From: DASRDU01 sp035652435
GTDB taxonomy: Bacteria > Acidobacteriota > Blastocatellia > RBC074
Reading direction: 5' to 3'
Length of the DNA stretch: 64,000 nucleotides
Assembly (NCBI GenBank): GCA_035652435.1
Contig: DASRDU010000101.1
Span: forward strand, 54,458-118,457
Position numbers and translations under genes: made by a program. Below the pieces are notes generated by a model that had not been told where the DNA came from, did no database searches, and worked only from the letters and a program-made list of their open reading frames with translations. Shown here piece by piece: positions 63,855 through 64,000 of this stretch. Numbering within the stretch: position 1 is the stretch's first letter; each line of letters opens with the position of its first letter.

Positions 63855-64000
63855 TCAGGCGAGCGCCTGATTCCAGCCGTGCGCGTTCCGCACCGCGATC
63901 ATCGTGGAAAGAATATTGCGCCACGTTTGCGGATCGAGCATCGTCTCATTCGGGAACATGCAGCCATCCCAGTTGATGTGCTGTGTGCTGCGGGTCGGCG
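63855..64000 (-). CDS. C-terminus of an unidentified protein (start outside window)
   Basis: The stop TGA is at 63855-63857 on the minus strand, and the frame is open to the window end. The visible 47 residues end STQHINWDGCMFPNETMLDP, then TWRNILSTMIAVRNAHGWNQALA. The family cannot be settled; a TIM-barrel sugar isomerase or epimerase, which would suit the neighbours, is only a guess. Confidence 0.45.
   Translation of the reverse strand, partial: PTRSTQHINWDGCMFPNETMLDPQTWRNILSTMIAVRNAHGWNQALA

Overview
The window looks like chromosomal DNA of a high-GC, Gram-negative-type soil or environmental bacterium, most likely Acidobacteriota and probably class Blastocatellia. That placement is inference from gene content: many Sec/Tat-exported proteins, sulfatase, PIG-L, DUF1080 and Gfo/Idh/MocA enzymes, a DUF6677-like membrane protein, and a DUF1385-prfA-prmC block. 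No rRNA, tRNA, CRISPR array or prophage was recognised.

Layout. 1-7789 (+): a run of exported proteins (Cys-rich, Gly/Asn-rich, Ig-like, one outer-membrane barrel candidate) and a small coiled-coil protein. 7840-9867 (-): three small hypothetical genes, one SMI1/KNR4-like. 9939-15957 (-): a compact set reading PIG-L deacetylase, sulfatase, arginyltransferase-like protein, Gfo/Idh oxidoreductase, with a good promoter in front of the deacetylase. 16270-19228 (+): an atypical Nramp-like transporter, an SDR and an M50 protease. 19317-25850 (-): mpl, a secreted phosphatase, a small exported protein, recF and gyrB. 26138-28664 (+): small membrane proteins, an intrinsic terminator and an MgtE-type transporter. 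28688-32047 (-): DUF1385, prfA, prmC. 32478-36589: a radical SAM protein (+), then (-) an amidohydrolase, an M28 peptidase broken by an amber codon, and a peroxiredoxin whose catalytic cysteine codon is UGA. 36810-41988: small genes, two glycosyltransferases sharing a C-terminal domain, and a PhyH-type oxygenase. 42119-47396 (-): two paralogous Tat-exported glycosidase-like proteins flanking an endonuclease III gene. 47708-51641 (+): a secreted 14-repeat WD40/caspase-like protein and a SLOG-type protein. 51693-57097: a decayed sigma-54 regulator, a serine hydrolase, a STAS-like protein and a frameshifted IS256 element. 57173-64000 (-): altronate-dehydratase-like, LarA-like, DUF1080 and Gfo/Idh genes, two small exported proteins, and the end of a further gene.

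The strongest candidate for something new is the secreted peroxiredoxin at 33654-34214. An in-frame UGA sits exactly where the peroxidatic cysteine belongs, and a hairpin with a G-rich apical loop starts 14 nt after it, as expected for a bacterial SECIS. The caveat is that other genes nearby also carry in-frame stops or single-base frameshifts (34593, 53045, 53693 and the IS256 transposase), so sequencing error or gene decay must be excluded. Other points of interest are the shared domain on the two glycosyltransferases, the Nramp-like protein without the canonical metal motifs, the arginyltransferase-like gene in a glycan operon, the two-propeller secreted caspase with its SLOG neighbour, and a 32-bp inverted repeat at 60165-60245 whose arms are themselves palindromic.

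Metabolically, the right-hand end looks like uptake-side catabolism of modified sugars: uronate/altronate dehydration, a possible nickel-pincer isomerase, and a Gfo/Idh plus DUF1080 pair resembling the 3-keto-glycoside route. The 9.9-16 kb operon suggests desulfation and deacetylation of glycans.
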